Below are positions 7,805 through 14,464 of a DNA stretch of 32,243 bases, piece after piece (the stretch's first letter is position 1; each line of letters starts with the position of its first letter). The notes under the pieces were generated by a model, which saw nothing but the letters and a program-made list of their open reading frames with translations, was not told where the DNA came from and searched no databases. Origin of the DNA: Pseudomonadota bacterium (GTDB taxonomy: Bacteria; Pseudomonadota; Alphaproteobacteria; Rhizobiales; Rhizobiaceae); the NCBI GenBank assembly GCA_023444445.1, contig JAEXMK010000192.1:1-32243 (forward strand), in the 5' to 3' direction. The translations under genes were made by a program, and so were the position numbers.

Positions 7805-8227
7805 ATGCGTGCAATCGTTTTTGTAAAAGCCACCAAAAGCAGCGAAGACGGCGTGATGCCGACGACGGAGCTGATCGAAGCCATGGGGAAATTCAACGAG
7901 GAACTGGTCAATGCCGGCATCATGCAATCCGGCGATGGCCTGCATCCCTCCTCCAAGGGCAAGCGCGTGATTTTCGACGGTGACAGCCGCACCGTTGTCG
8001 ATGGCCCCTTCCCGCATACCAACGAACTGGTCGCCGGCTTCTGGATATGGAACGTGAAGGACATGGACGAGGCGGTGGAATGGGTGAAGCGCTGCCCGAA
8101 CCCGATGCTGGAGAAGAGCGAAATCGAAATCCGCCCGATGTTCGAAATGGAGGATTTCGGCGATGCGGTGACGCCCGAGATCGCCGCGCATGTGGAAGAA
8201 CTGCGCGCGCGTGTCGGCAAGCAGTAG
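7805..8227 (+). CDS. YCII-related (DGPF domain) protein
   Basis: A 140-residue protein of the YCII/DGPF family with a ferredoxin-like alpha-beta fold. It shows the N-terminal strand MRAIVFVKATKSSEDG, the family hallmark VVDGPFPHTNELVAGFWIW and the helix DEAVEWVKRCPNP. The conserved His of this group can act as a catalytic acid/base in dechlorinase-like members, but most are uncharacterised. ATG 7805 is preferred over ATG 7799 because AGGAGG at 7792-7797 gives a normal 7-nt spacing only for 7805. It is likely cotranscribed with marR. In many bacteria DGPF, VOC and DUF899 genes occur together, as here. A 6-bp inverted repeat (8227-8232 with 8248-8253) just after the stop has no T run. Confidence 0.9.
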   Translation: MRAIVFVKATKSSEDGVMPTTELIEAMGKFNEELVNAGIMQSGDGLHPSSKGKRVIFDGDSRTVVDGPFPHTNELVAGFWIWNVKDMDEAVEWVKRCPNPMLEKSEIEIRPMFEMEDFGDAVTPEIAAHVEELRARVGKQ

Positions 8228-8387
8228 CGCCAGCGCAAAATGCGGTGTGGCGCGTGTCACCCTTATCAGGGATGTTCCGGCCGCACCGCCTCCCCTAATC
8301 TTCATCATTTTCTAATCGGGTTGCCACAAACAGCCGCCGCTGTTAATGGTCAGGCAGTTCAACACGTTTCAAGAAAGGAGGCTTCGC

Positions 8388-8462
8388 ATGGATATTTCCT
8401 GCTTCTGGCGCAATCGTCAGCTCTGCCACCTTTTTGCCCTGCGGACACGTTTGCAGGGCTGA
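8388..8462 (+). CDS. 24-codon upstream ORF (putative leader peptide) of the ABC-F gene
   Basis: An ATG at 8388 opens a 24-residue peptide, MDISCFWRNRQLCHLFALRT followed by RLQG, stopping at 8460-8462. A near-perfect Shine-Dalgarno AAAGGAGG (8374-8381) with 6-nt spacing precedes it, far stronger than anything before the ABC-F start at 8621. The peptide carries two Arg-x-Arg patterns (RNR and RTR). R/K-x-R/K is the established macrolide-dependent ribosome arrest motif in erm leader peptides. Its last codons lie in a perfect 7-bp hairpin. ARE-type ABC-F genes are often controlled by such leaders, so a regulatory uORF is the best explanation. That this one stalls ribosomes is an inference. Confidence 0.6.
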   Translation: MDISCFWRNRQLCHLFALRTRLQG

Positions 8463-8528
8463 CCGGAACACCAACACTCTGGTTTGCCTAAAAGGCCGCG
8501 CAGAATGCAGCTCGTCTGCCGTTTGCGC
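8436..8528 (+). promoter_or_regulatory. Leader hairpins, possible attenuator
   Basis: GCCCTGC (8436-8442) pairs with GCAGGGC (8453-8459), a perfect 7-bp stem with a 10-nt loop over the last codons of the uORF. A second nested hairpin pairs GCGCA (8498-8502) with TGCGC (8524-8528), enclosing GCAG/CTGC (8507-8510, 8516-8519), and is followed by ATGTTTT, a weak terminator-like end. The 3' arm 8453-8459 could instead pair with GTCCTGC at 8601-8607 (seven pairs, one G-U), right before the ABC-F start. The rest of 8228-8387 shows only a weak promoter candidate with TTGCCA at 8321. Confidence 0.45.
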
Positions 8529-8620
8529 ATGTTTTCACGACGGATCACCACGAACCGAAACCCGGTGCTGCCTGTTGCAGACCATGGTTCCTAAGTGTCC
8601 GTCCTGCCAGAGACGACATC

Positions 8621-10135
8621 ATGACCATCTTTACGCTTCGAAACCTCGGAATCATTCTGGGTAAGCCGCTTTTTTCCAATCTCAGCCTCACCGTGAATGC
8701 GGGTGACCGCATCGGCATTGTTGCCGCCAATGGCTGCGGCAAATCCACCCTGCTCAACTGCCTTGCGGGTGACATGGAGCCCAGCAGCGGCGACATTACC
8801 CGGCTGCGCGGCCTGACGCAGTCTTTCGTCCACCAGAACCTGCCCTCTGTCCTGATGGACCACACGATGCGGGACGCGGTGCTTTCCGCCCTCCCGCCGG
8901 ACACGATCGACAGCGAAAGCTGGCGCGCCGACATCATCTTAGACGCCATGCTGGTGCCGGAGCCGTTCCGCGAGCGCCGTCTGAAAGAACTGAGCGGCGG
9001 CTGGCAAAGGCTTGCCATGATGGCCAAAGCATGGATCACCGAACCTGACGTGCTGCTGCTGGACGAGCCGACCAACCATCTCGACCTCGAAAAGATCAAT
9101 GTGCTGGAAAGCTGGCTCGGTGAATTGCCGCGCGATACCGCCGTCATCATGGTCAGCCATGACCGCGCGTTTCTCGACAATGTCACCCGCACCACGCTGT
9201 TTCTGCGGCCGGAAAATTCGGCGCTGTTCCGCCTGCCCTACGGCCTTGCGCGCGCGGCGCTGGAGGAGGAGGATGCCGCCGATGAGCGGCGTTTCCAGCG
9301 CGACATGAAAACCGCGCAGCAATTGCGCCGGCAGGCAGCCAAGCTCAACAATATCGGCATCAACTCCGGCAGCGATCTCCTGACCGTCAAGACCAAGCAA
9401 TTGCGGCAACGCGCCGACAAGCTGGAGGAAAAGGCGCGCCCCGCCCATGCCGAGCGATCCGCCGGCAAGATCCAGCTCGCCAATCGCGGTACCCATGCCA
9501 AGGTTCTGGTAACGCTGGAGGATGTGCCCGTCTCAACGCCGGATGGAACAGTGCTGTTTCGCACCGGCCGGCAATTCATCCGCCAGGGCGACCGCATCGT
9601 CATCCTAGGTCGCAACGGTGTCGGCAAGACGCGGCTGATGTCACTGCTGCAGGCGGCGGTGATGGGTACAGGCGAGATACAGGAGGGCATCAAGGCCACT
9701 CCGTCGCTGGTGGCCGGTTATGTCGACCAGTCGCTGGCCGAAATCGAGGATGACAGCACGCCGGCGGCGTTGCTTTCCCGCCGTTTCGATATTGGCGACC
9801 AGCGCATCCACGGCCTGCTCGCCAGCGCTGGCATCGACATTGAAATGCAGAAACGCCGCATAGCCTCGCTCTCCGGCGGACAGAAGGCACGGCTTGCAAT
9901 GCTGGCGCTGCGGCTGGCGGAGCCGAATTTCTACCTGCTGGACGAACCCACCAACCATCTTGACATAGACGGCCAGGAAACGCTGGAGGCGGAGATCATC
10001 AGCCGGGAGGCGAGTTGCGTGCTTGTCTCGCACGATAGAAGTTTCGTGCGGACGGTCGGAACCCGCTTCTGGCTGATCGAAAAGCGGAAACTGGTGGAAG
10101 TCGACGATCCCGAGGCATTTTTCGCCTCGGCTTGA
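8621..10135 (+). CDS. ABC-F family ATPase
   Basis: A 504-residue protein with two ABC domains and no membrane segments, the layout of ABC-F translation factors and antibiotic-resistance proteins that act on the ribosomal E site. Domain 1 has Walker A around 34-42 (NGCGKST), signature LSGGWQR near 124, and Walker B LLLDEPTNHLDL near 145-155. A charged helical linker of about 75 residues (205-285) is the expected tRNA-interaction region. Domain 2 has GRNGVGKT at 330-337, LSGGQKARLAML near 417 and YLLDEPTNHLDID near 438-450. The Shine-Dalgarno before ATG 8621 is weak, while a short upstream ORF has a strong one. This fits induced translation or transcription. It might be an Uup-like housekeeping factor rather than a resistance protein. 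A 7-bp hairpin (10110-10130) sits over the last codons. Confidence 0.93.
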   Translation: MTIFTLRNLGIILGKPLFSNLSLTVNAGDRIGIVAANGCGKSTLLNCLAGDMEPSSGDITRLRGLTQSFVHQNLPSVLMDHTMRDAVLSALPPDTIDSESWRADIILDAMLVPEPFRERRLKELSGGWQRLAMMAKAWITEPDVLLLDEPTNHLDLEKINVLESWLGELPRDTAVIMVSHDRAFLDNVTRTTLFLRPENSALFRLPYGLARAALEEEDAADERRFQRDMKTAQQLRRQAAKLNNIGINSGSDLLTVKTKQLRQRADKLEEKARPAHAERSAGKIQLANRGTHAKVLVTLEDVPVSTPDGTVLFRTGRQFIRQGDRIVILGRNGVGKTRLMSLLQAAVMGTGEIQEGIKATPSLVAGYVDQSLAEIEDDSTPAALLSRRFDIGDQRIHGLLASAGIDIEMQKRRIASLSGGQKARLAMLALRLAEPNFYLLDEPTNHLDIDGQETLEAEIISREASCVLVSHDRSFVRTVGTRFWLIEKRKLVEVDDPEAFFASA

Positions 10136-10176
10136 TGACGTTCAAAGGAGCCGCGGGGAAACAAGCAAAACGCCCG

Positions 10177-10938
10177 TCAGCCCAAAAGGCTGGCGAGGCG
10201 TGGATCACCGGCGAAATCCGAGACCGCAAAACCCGTTCTGCGCATCGGAAATTCGCACAGCGCCTGCACCCCTGTCTTCGACAGGCGGATGCGCCAGCTC
10301 ATCCGTTCGACAGGCGCTTTTTCGGCGAAGGCCTTGGGGGAGAGGATGGCAATGTTGAGACCGCCCTGGGGATCGCGCACCGAGCGGTAAAGAATCGCTT
10401 CAACTTTGGCCAGACGTGCCTGCTCGGCCAGCGCCTGGCATGGCTCGTAATTCTGCAGATCGGTCCACAAGGCTTCGTCGCGACTGAGTTCCGGTTGCGT
10501 CAGATCCAGCGCCGCATCGGTGGCGATGCGGGCGGCGAAGGCGGAATAATCGGCGGGGTTGGCGGGCAGCGGCGTTCCGGGCGACTCGGCATAAAACAGC
10601 AGCCGATAAAAGGCCATTTCGGCAAGCGCCGTTTCGACCTTTGCGGCGGCATAATAAACGCCTTCCGTATAGCCTGCGCGGCGGAACCGCGAGCCATGCG
10701 GATAGGCGGCGCCGTATCTGAAAGGTGTCGCGAGAAGATAATCGAAACCGGCACATTCAGGCGGAAACGGTCGTTTGCTCGTTTCCAGAATATCTTCCAG
10801 AAGGGATTGCTCCTCAACCGTATCCACCAGCTTCATGGTGGAAACCTGATGCTGCGCTTCCACCAGTCGCCAATACTTGCCCGACGTGGCGCGTTTTTCA
10901 GACAGGAGCGCGTCGGGCGTCCAGATAGGAGAGGACAT
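10177..10938 (-). CDS. RES-domain toxin (NAD+-degrading type)
   Basis: A 253-residue protein with the RES fold. The family-naming Arg, Glu and Ser appear as YWRLVEAQH (Arg24), GSRFRRAGYTEGVYYAAAKVETALAE (with the catalytic-site Tyr and Glu), and the late YRSVRDPQGGLNIAI. Characterised RES toxins (MbcT, ParT, Res) degrade or phosphorolyse NAD+, or ADP-ribosylate targets. The reaction of this one is not fixed by sequence. The start at 10938 lies inside the antitoxin gene (41-nt overlap), so translation is coupled to the antitoxin. A later start would remove Arg24. It is convergent with the ABC-F gene. A small CAGCC/GGCTG hairpin covers the stop region. Confidence 0.9.
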   Translation of the reverse strand: MSSPIWTPDALLSEKRATSGKYWRLVEAQHQVSTMKLVDTVEEQSLLEDILETSKRPFPPECAGFDYLLATPFRYGAAYPHGSRFRRAGYTEGVYYAAAKVETALAEMAFYRLLFYAESPGTPLPANPADYSAFAARIATDAALDLTQPELSRDEALWTDLQNYEPCQALAEQARLAKVEAILYRSVRDPQGGLNIAILSPKAFAEKAPVERMSWRIRLSKTGVQALCEFPMRRTGFAVSDFAGDPRLASLLG

Positions 10939-11281
10939 CGATCAATCCGGTGATGGTGGTGAGCCTTTCGGCAGGCACGGCATCAAGCGCCGTATTGTGA
11001 TTGCGCAGCCAGTTTTTGGCCACCGCCTCATCGCCGCCGGTAATCGCATCCAGCGAACGGAAGACCCGGATCAGCAGCACCGCAAGCTCGAAGGACTTGG
11101 CGCCCGGCTCCAGCAGGAAATCCAGCCGCTTCATGCGCGAGACCGTTGGCGCGGACACGCCGAGAATATCCGCCGTGCGGGCAGCATTCAGGCCCAGCCG
11201 CTCGGCGGCGGCGATGACGGCCTTGGTGACGACCCTGCCCTGCGATGCAGGATCCACGGCGGTCTTGGCGTGAATATTCAT
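10898..11281 (-). CDS. Xre/MbcA/ParS-type antitoxin
   Basis: A 127-residue antitoxin partner of the RES protein. The N-terminal HTH (about 20-60: VVTKAVIAAAERLGLNAARTADILGVSAPTVSRMKRLD) is followed by the C-terminal MbcA/ParS/Xre toxin-binding domain. That domain contains the typical AVLLIRVFRSLDAITGGDE and the NHNTALDAVPAERLTTITGLIDVLSYLDARR end, which normally plugs the toxin's active site. ATG 11281 is preferred over ATG 11290 because the GGAAAGG box ends directly at 11290 and gives 9-nt spacing only to 11281. The promoter just upstream contains two dyads, suggesting autorepression by the HTH. Confidence 0.9.
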   Translation of the reverse strand: MNIHAKTAVDPASQGRVVTKAVIAAAERLGLNAARTADILGVSAPTVSRMKRLDFLLEPGAKSFELAVLLIRVFRSLDAITGGDEAVAKNWLRNHNTALDAVPAERLTTITGLIDVLSYLDARRAPV

Positions 11282-11291
11282 GGCACACATC

Positions 11292-11333
11292 CTTTCCTTG
11301 GAAAGAATATAGCATATTTATTTCTGCAAACAA
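11292..11333 (-). promoter_or_regulatory. Promoter/operator of the RES-Xre operon
   Basis: On the minus strand, TTGTTT (11328-11333) and TATATT (11306-11311) are 16 bp apart. Two dyads overlap the promoter: AATAT-AGC-ATATT (11306-11318) over the -10, and CTTTCC-TT-GGAAAG (11292-11305) between the -10 and the start codon, the latter also containing the Shine-Dalgarno. Both are good candidates for antitoxin binding. Which one is used cannot be told from sequence. Confidence 0.55.
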
Positions 11334-11380
11334 GAAGGCCGGGATGAACCCGGCCTCTGTGGAATGCGTTGGGGACTGGA

Positions 11381-11803
11381 TCAGGCCACCGAGACCGGTA
11401 CTTCCGTGGAAGTGCGCATGGCGTGGCTGTAGGGGCAGACGATGTGGGCTGCGGCAACCAGCTCTTCGGCTTTTTCACGCTCAAGACCGGGGATGTTGAC
11501 CTTGAGAGAAACTTCGATGCCGAAACCGGTGCCGTCTTCGCGCGGGCCGATACCGACCGTTGCCGTCACAGTCGTGTCTTCCGGAATCTTTACCTTCTGC
11601 TTGCCGGCAACGTTCTTCAGCGCGCCGAGGAAGCAGGCGGAATAACCGGCTGCAAAAAGCTGTTCGGGGTTGGTGCCGCGAGCGCCGTCGCCGCCAAGTT
11701 CCTTCGGAACCGTCAGCGTCACGTCGAGCACGCCGTCTTCCGACTTGGCGTTGCCGGCGCGGCCACCGGTTGCAGATGCTTTGGTCGTGTAGAGAATTGG
11801 CAT
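11381..11803 (-). CDS. ohr: Organic hydroperoxide resistance protein Ohr
   Basis: A 140-residue OsmC/Ohr-family thiol peroxidase that reduces organic hydroperoxides in the cytoplasm using lipoyl-dependent thiols. The two catalytic cysteines are Cys57 in AAGYSACFLGAL and Cys123 in HIVCPYSHAMR. The conserved active-site Arg15 (GGRAGNAKS) and Glu47 (NPEQLF) are present. NPEQLFAAGYSACF and the VCPYSHA motif are diagnostic for Ohr rather than OsmC. ATG 11803 follows AAGGAG. An upstream in-frame Met at 11878 is rejected because it lies in the promoter. The gene is divergent from ohrR, the established arrangement in A. tumefaciens. Confidence 0.96.
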   Translation of the reverse strand: MPILYTTKASATGGRAGNAKSEDGVLDVTLTVPKELGGDGARGTNPEQLFAAGYSACFLGALKNVAGKQKVKIPEDTTVTATVGIGPREDGTGFGIEVSLKVNIPGLEREKAEELVAAAHIVCPYSHAMRTSTEVPVSVA

Positions 11804-11834
11804 GACATTTACTCCTTGGGTTGGCGTTGAGGCT

Positions 11835-11870
11835 CTTATAGCGAACAATTTAATTGCGCGCAATATAATT
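11835..11870 (-). promoter_or_regulatory. ohr promoter with OhrR operator
   Basis: On the minus strand, TTGCGC (11858-11863) and TATAAG (11835-11840) are 17 bp apart. The perfect core palindrome ATTGCGCGCAAT (11853-11864), flanked symmetrically by AATT on both sides (11847-11850 and 11867-11870), covers the -35. An AT-rich dyad with TTGC/GCAA halves is the known style of OhrR boxes, so this is very probably where OhrR represses ohr until an organic peroxide oxidises it. Confidence 0.75.
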
Positions 11871-11877
11871 TTGCACA

Positions 11878-11906
11878 TTGAATGCGAATTTGTTTTTTGC
11901 GATAAT
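11878..11906 (+). promoter_or_regulatory. Candidate ohrR promoter
   Basis: TTGAAT (11878-11883) and GATAAT (11901-11906) are separated by 17 bp. The OhrR palindrome ends 8 bp upstream of this -35, so one operator could control both directions. The resulting ohrR leader would be roughly 80 nt. Confidence 0.5.
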
Positions 11907-11994
11907 TTTCACGAAATTTCGCCGCGCATCCATGCGGCAGGAACCGAAAGCGGGGGCTGATTGTTCCCTCCCCGGTTGATTTTGGAGCTGGAAA

Positions 11995-12453
11995 ATGGAC
12001 GCACAGGGCGACGAGAAAACGATGGAAAGCCTTTTGAGGCTGGACCAGCAGATATGTTTTGCCCTTTACGGCGCGGCGCATGCCTTCACGCGCGCCTACA
12101 AGCCGCTGCTCGACCCGATCGGGCTGACCTATCCGCAATATCTCGTCATGATGGCGTTGTGGGAAAAGGAAACCTCCACCGTCAAGGCGCTCGGCGAAAT
12201 GCTGGGGCTTGATTCCGGCACGCTATCACCGCTGCTTAAGAGGCTCGAACATGCGGGGCTGATTACCCGCAAGCGCGGCACTGTGGATGAGCGGCAGGTG
12301 CTGGTGGCCCTGACGCCAAAGGGGGCAGAGCTTAAAAAGGAAGGCGTGAAAATCATGGCGGCAATCGGCAATGCCACCGGCTGCGGACTGGAGGAACTGG
12401 TACAGATTCGCGACCGGGTGAATGCGCTGAAGGACAATCTAGCCCGGCCATGA
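11995..12453 (+). CDS. ohrR: MarR-family organic peroxide sensor OhrR
   Basis: A 152-residue OhrR-type repressor. The peroxide-sensing cysteine is Cys21 in LLRLDQQICFALYGAAHAF, placed as in characterised OhrR proteins. The winged helix contains VKALGEMLGLDSGTLSPLLKRLEHAGLITRKR, followed by the wing DERQVLVALTPKG. Oxidation of the Cys by organic hydroperoxide releases the protein from DNA. ATG 11995 has GGAG about 7 nt upstream. The internal Met at 12022 lacks one. The divergent ohr gene and the palindrome between them complete the regulon. A strong terminator follows. Confidence 0.95.
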   Translation: MDAQGDEKTMESLLRLDQQICFALYGAAHAFTRAYKPLLDPIGLTYPQYLVMMALWEKETSTVKALGEMLGLDSGTLSPLLKRLEHAGLITRKRGTVDERQVLVALTPKGAELKKEGVKIMAAIGNATGCGLEELVQIRDRVNALKDNLARP

Positions 12454-12463
12454 CACGCAAAAC

Positions 12464-12490
12464 AAAGGCGGCACAGAGGCCGCCTTTTTT
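12464..12490. terminator. Strong bidirectional rho-independent terminator
   Basis: A 9-bp perfect stem, AAAGGCGGC (12464-12472) with GCCGCCTTT (12479-12487), has a 6-nt loop and a T run to 12490. Adenines on the other side make it work in both directions, for ohrR and the convergent L,D-transpeptidase gene. Confidence 0.9.
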
Positions 12491-12507
12491 ATGGAATCTT
12501 TTCCGGC

Positions 12508-13233
12508 TTATTGCCAGACCACCACACGCGCCTTCTGCGGCACGCGATCGTAGAGGTCGATAATGTCCTGGTTCATCAGACGCACGCAGCCGGAGGAGAC
12601 GGCCTTGCCGATGGAGTTCCATTCCGGCGAGCCGTGCAGGCGGTAGAGCGTGTCCTTGCCGTTCTGGAAAATATAGAGGGCGCGCGCACCCAGCGGGTTC
12701 TTCAGGCCCGGCGGCATGCCACCGTTCTTGGAGGAATATTTGGTGAGTTCCGGCTGGCGGGCAACCATTTCGTCCGGCGGCGTCCACTTCGGCCATTTTT
12801 GACGCCACTGGATGACGCCCTCGCCCGACCAGGCGAAACCTTCGCGGCCGATGCCGACGCCGTAACGCATGGCGCTACCGCCCGGCTCCACCACGTAAAG
12901 GAAGCGCGAGCGCGTATCGACGACCACCGTGCCCGGGCGCTCGCCGGTCGGATCGACGACCCGCTGGCGATAATAACGGCGGTCGATCTTCTGATAGGGA
13001 ACCGCGGGAATGACGTAACCGCCATCCTCGACCGAGCCGTACATGACGGCCAGTTCGGCATCGCTGACGCCGGATGAGAACATCTGGCGGAAATCGCTGC
13101 CGATGGCGCTCGCCTGCTGGCGAATCGCGTCTCCCGTGCCTGACGAGGCGCAGCCTGCGAGAAGCGAGGCGGAAGAGAGGCCGAGAAGGGAAAGGAAGGT
13201 GCGTCTGGAAAGATCTGTGTCGGTGCTTGTCAT
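12508..13233 (-). CDS. L,D-transpeptidase lipoprotein (YkuD domain), copy 1
   Basis: A 241-residue YkuD-family L,D-transpeptidase that forms 3-3 peptidoglycan cross-links or attaches proteins to peptidoglycan. The N terminus combines a twin-arginine-like motif (SRRTFLSLLG) with a lipobox (LLAGC), so it is probably a Tat-exported lipoprotein. The catalytic motif H-G-S-P-E-W...SSGCVR near the C terminus holds the essential His, Ser, Gly and Cys. The preceding region includes TVVVDTRSRFLYVVEPGG and GVGIGREGFAWSGEG. The start could also be the in-frame ATG at 13251, and neither has a clear Shine-Dalgarno. It is a tandem paralogue of the next gene, with near-identical blocks such as WTPPDEMV and NPLGARALYIF. 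Agrobacteria depend heavily on L,D-transpeptidases for polar growth. Confidence 0.92.
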   Translation of the reverse strand: MTSTDTDLSRRTFLSLLGLSSASLLAGCASSGTGDAIRQQASAIGSDFRQMFSSGVSDAELAVMYGSVEDGGYVIPAVPYQKIDRRYYRQRVVDPTGERPGTVVVDTRSRFLYVVEPGGSAMRYGVGIGREGFAWSGEGVIQWRQKWPKWTPPDEMVARQPELTKYSSKNGGMPPGLKNPLGARALYIFQNGKDTLYRLHGSPEWNSIGKAVSSGCVRLMNQDIIDLYDRVPQKARVVVWQ

Positions 13234-13388
13234 AAGGCCGGTTTGTCCCACATTTCGAACGGCTAGACCGCCGTTGTACGTCGTTTGTTCCGTGTCATGC
13301 GTATTGCGAAAATAGTTAACCGACCGCTAAAAGCCAGTCACAAGCTGCTGGCGAAATGGGTCCAATATCTCTTTCTTTTAGAACGTGT

Positions 13389-14297
13389 TCAGATAACCAC
13401 AATCTGCGCACCCTGCGGCACCCGATCATAGAGATCGATCACATCCTGATTGAGCATGCGCACGCAGCCAGAGGACGTCGCTTTACCGACGGACTGCCAG
13501 TCCGGTGTACCGTGGACGCGGTACAGCGTGTCCTTGCCATCCTTGAAGATATAAAGCGCGCGTGCGCCGAGCGGATTGTTCAGACCCGGCGTCATGCCGC
13601 CATTGGCGGCAGAGATGGAGGCGAGTTCCGGCTGGCGCCTGACCATTTCATCGGGTGGTGTCCAGCGCGGCCATTTGGCTTTCCACTGGATCTTGCCCCG
13701 GCCCGACCAGGCATAACCGTCACGACCGAGGCCTACGCCGTAGCGGATCGCCTTGCCGCCGGATTGCACGAGATAGAGAAAATGCTGTTTGGTATCGACC
13801 ACGATGGTGCCGGGCGCTTCCGCTGTCTGGTAGCTGACTTCCTGCCGGAGATAACGGGGGTCGATACGACCATATGGAATCGCGGGCAGCGAGCGGTCCT
13901 CGTCGCGGATCGGGCCATACATGACCCGGTGCAGCGGATTGGAAACCGGCAGGCCATAGGCCATCGTCTGGCCCTGCGGTTGCGGCGCGTTATAACCCTG
14001 CACCTGCGGGGCTTGCAGCCCCTGCCCGCGCACCGGCGGACCATATTCCTGATGGAAGCGGGTTCTGAACAGATCCGGCGGGCGCGTGGAAAGCTGGCCC
14101 GGCTGCGGTGGCAGTTCCGGCTGACGATTGGAGCTGACGGAATTAAAATTGAACACCGGCGCCGTTTCCCTGACGAAGACATCCGGGTCCATCCGGGTCG
14201 TATCCGTCACGAAAAGGCAACTGCTCAGCAGCGGCAGAACCGCAAGGGCCACCAGAGAGGCCGCTCGGCGACCGTTTTTCAAAAGGAGTGATATCAT
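13389..14297 (-). CDS. L,D-transpeptidase lipoprotein (YkuD domain), copy 2
   Basis: A 302-residue L,D-transpeptidase. A hydrophobic signal with lipobox LLSSC (cleavage before Cys27) makes it a Sec-type lipoprotein. Residues about 28-125 are a Pro/Gln/Asn-rich, probably disordered spacer (LPPQPGQLSTRPP, APQVQGYNAPQPQGQ) that could reach through the periplasm. The catalytic domain fills the rest and ends with HGTPDWQSVGKATSSGCVR and DLYDRVPQGAQIVVI, keeping the His, Ser and Cys. Compared with copy 1 it has the extra spacer and lacks the twin-arginine motif, so the pair has diverged in export route. A gap of 155 nt separates the two genes. The start ATG 14297 has only a weak Shine-Dalgarno. Confidence 0.92.
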   Translation of the reverse strand: MISLLLKNGRRAASLVALAVLPLLSSCLFVTDTTRMDPDVFVRETAPVFNFNSVSSNRQPELPPQPGQLSTRPPDLFRTRFHQEYGPPVRGQGLQAPQVQGYNAPQPQGQTMAYGLPVSNPLHRVMYGPIRDEDRSLPAIPYGRIDPRYLRQEVSYQTAEAPGTIVVDTKQHFLYLVQSGGKAIRYGVGLGRDGYAWSGRGKIQWKAKWPRWTPPDEMVRRQPELASISAANGGMTPGLNNPLGARALYIFKDGKDTLYRVHGTPDWQSVGKATSSGCVRMLNQDVIDLYDRVPQGAQIVVI

Positions 14298-14402
14298 CTG
14301 AACCGCTTCATGGAATCCAATCTGCCGGCATGATGGACCGCGCGGCTGGCGCGAAGCTGGCGTCGGGTTTTCAAAAAAAATTCGAAAACCGCATTTTTCC
14401 TC

Positions 14403-14433
14403 TTGAAGCTCTAGTTGCTAGAGGTGTCAGATT
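14403..14433 (+). promoter_or_regulatory. MerR-family-type promoter of the P1B-ATPase gene
   Basis: TTGAAG (14403-14408) and CAGATT (14428-14433) are separated by 19 bp, too long for normal RNA polymerase contact. The spacer is filled by the dyad CTCTAG-TTG-CTAGAG (14409-14423). A long spacer plus central dyad is the signature of MerR-type activated promoters, and the sequence closely resembles CadR/PbrR/ZntR-style operators. No merR-type gene lies in this window. Confidence 0.75.
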
Positions 14434-14464
14434 GGCTGTCGACTGGAATTCAGGAGCGAGAACC

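Noticed and set aside
7273..8238. 321-codon minus-strand frame opposite marR and the YCII gene
   Set aside because: Both plus-strand genes are recognisable and the frame spans their intergenic region.
10132..10953. 273-codon plus-strand frame opposite the RES toxin
   Set aside because: The RES motifs are on the other strand and no ribosome site fits this frame.
14288..14464. N-terminal extension of the metal pump from an ATG at 14288
   Set aside because: It covers the MerR-type promoter and overlaps the neighbouring gene start; ATG 14465 has a proper Shine-Dalgarno.
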